The translations under genes and the position numbers were made by a program. Under the pieces are notes generated by a model. The model was not told where the DNA came from. It did no database searches and worked only from the letters and a program-made list of their open reading frames with translations. A stretch of 15,979 nt of DNA from contig JAFVHC010000339.1 in assembly GCA_017474705.1 (NCBI GenBank), positions 1-15,979 on the forward strand, given 5' to 3'. Source of the DNA: Bacillota bacterium. Lineage in GTDB: Bacteria; Bacillota; Clostridia; Lachnospirales; Bianqueaceae. Below, piece by piece: positions 15,850 to 15,979 of this stretch. Each line of letters begins with the position of its first letter. The first letter of the stretch is position 1.

Positions 15850-15979
15850 TGCCCAAGATGATCCTTTTCGACTACGGCGGTACTTTGATGGATGAGCCGG
15901 ATTTCGACCCGCTGCAGGGCGAAAAAGCGGTCTTCGCTTATATAAAAGAAAACCCTCGCGGCATTACGCCGGAGGAATC
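15846..15979 (+). CDS. HAD-family hydrolase (N-terminal part, cut by the window end)
   Basis: Only the first 44 codons are present. The opening 'MMPKMILFDYGGTLMDEPDF' is HAD motif I with nucleophile Asp9, but the usual second Asp (general acid/base, position +2) is Gly11. Similar DYGxTL openings followed by 'FDPL' and 'NP' occur in a group of Bacillota HAD proteins of unknown substrate that I recall only generally. The ATG at 15846 overlaps the preceding stop as ATGA; an ATG at 15849 is an equal alternative. It extends the operon of the ABC exporter. Confidence 0.75.
   Translation, partial: MMPKMILFDYGGTLMDEPDFDPLQGEKAVFAYIKENPRGITPEE

Noticed and set aside
1..15979. CRISPR arrays, tRNA or rRNA genes, insertion sequences, phage genes, defence systems
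   Set aside because: Reading both strands showed no regularly spaced repeats, no tRNA-like cloverleafs, and no transposase, integrase, restriction or toxin-antitoxin motifs.

Overview
The window reads as a chromosomal segment of a moderately GC-rich Bacillota (Firmicutes) species, most likely an anaerobic, gut-type Clostridia or Erysipelotrichia. This rests on strong AGGAGG-type ribosome binding sites, sigma-A type promoters with 17-bp spacers, very tight gene packing, and a gene set (M3 oligoendopeptidase, GH120 xylosidase, heterodimeric ABC exporter, DUF885 protein, YjjG-type HAD) common in that phylum. The assignment is inference from style, not from a marker gene. There are no rRNA, tRNA, CRISPR, phage or insertion-sequence features.

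Region 1 (1-2550) is the end of an iron-siderophore/cobalamin type ABC importer operon: binding protein (5' end outside the window), FecCD-type permease and ATPase. Region 2 (2553-6414) holds a cytoplasmic GH120 beta-xylosidase and an M3-family oligoendopeptidase 17 bp apart, closed by a long hairpin terminator. Region 3 (6435-7754) is a single ion-transporter (SLC13/ArsB superfamily) gene with a near-consensus promoter and a folded leader. It ends at a bidirectional terminator shared with a convergent EamA/DMT exporter gene on the minus strand (7765-8673).

Region 4 (8779 to the right edge) starts at a promoter divergent from the EamA gene. It is one long, tightly coupled gene string: an ASCH-HD fusion protein; a DUF885 putative metallopeptidase broken by a one-base frameshift at a GGGGTTTTT run; a YjjG-like nucleotidase; two half-transporters forming a heterodimeric ABC exporter with one degenerate ATP site; and the beginning of a second HAD hydrolase. 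Neighbouring genes overlap by 1-4 bp or are separated by 12 bp, so they are probably co-transcribed.

The most unusual items are the ASCH-HD fusion, which joins two nucleotide-metabolism enzyme folds in one chain upstream of another nucleotide house-cleaning enzyme and an exporter; the broken DUF885 gene; and the GH120 enzyme, which has an apparent insert between its catalytic Asp and Glu. I see no mobile defence system or other clearly new multi-gene system. The operon in region 4 is the best candidate for an undescribed functional association.
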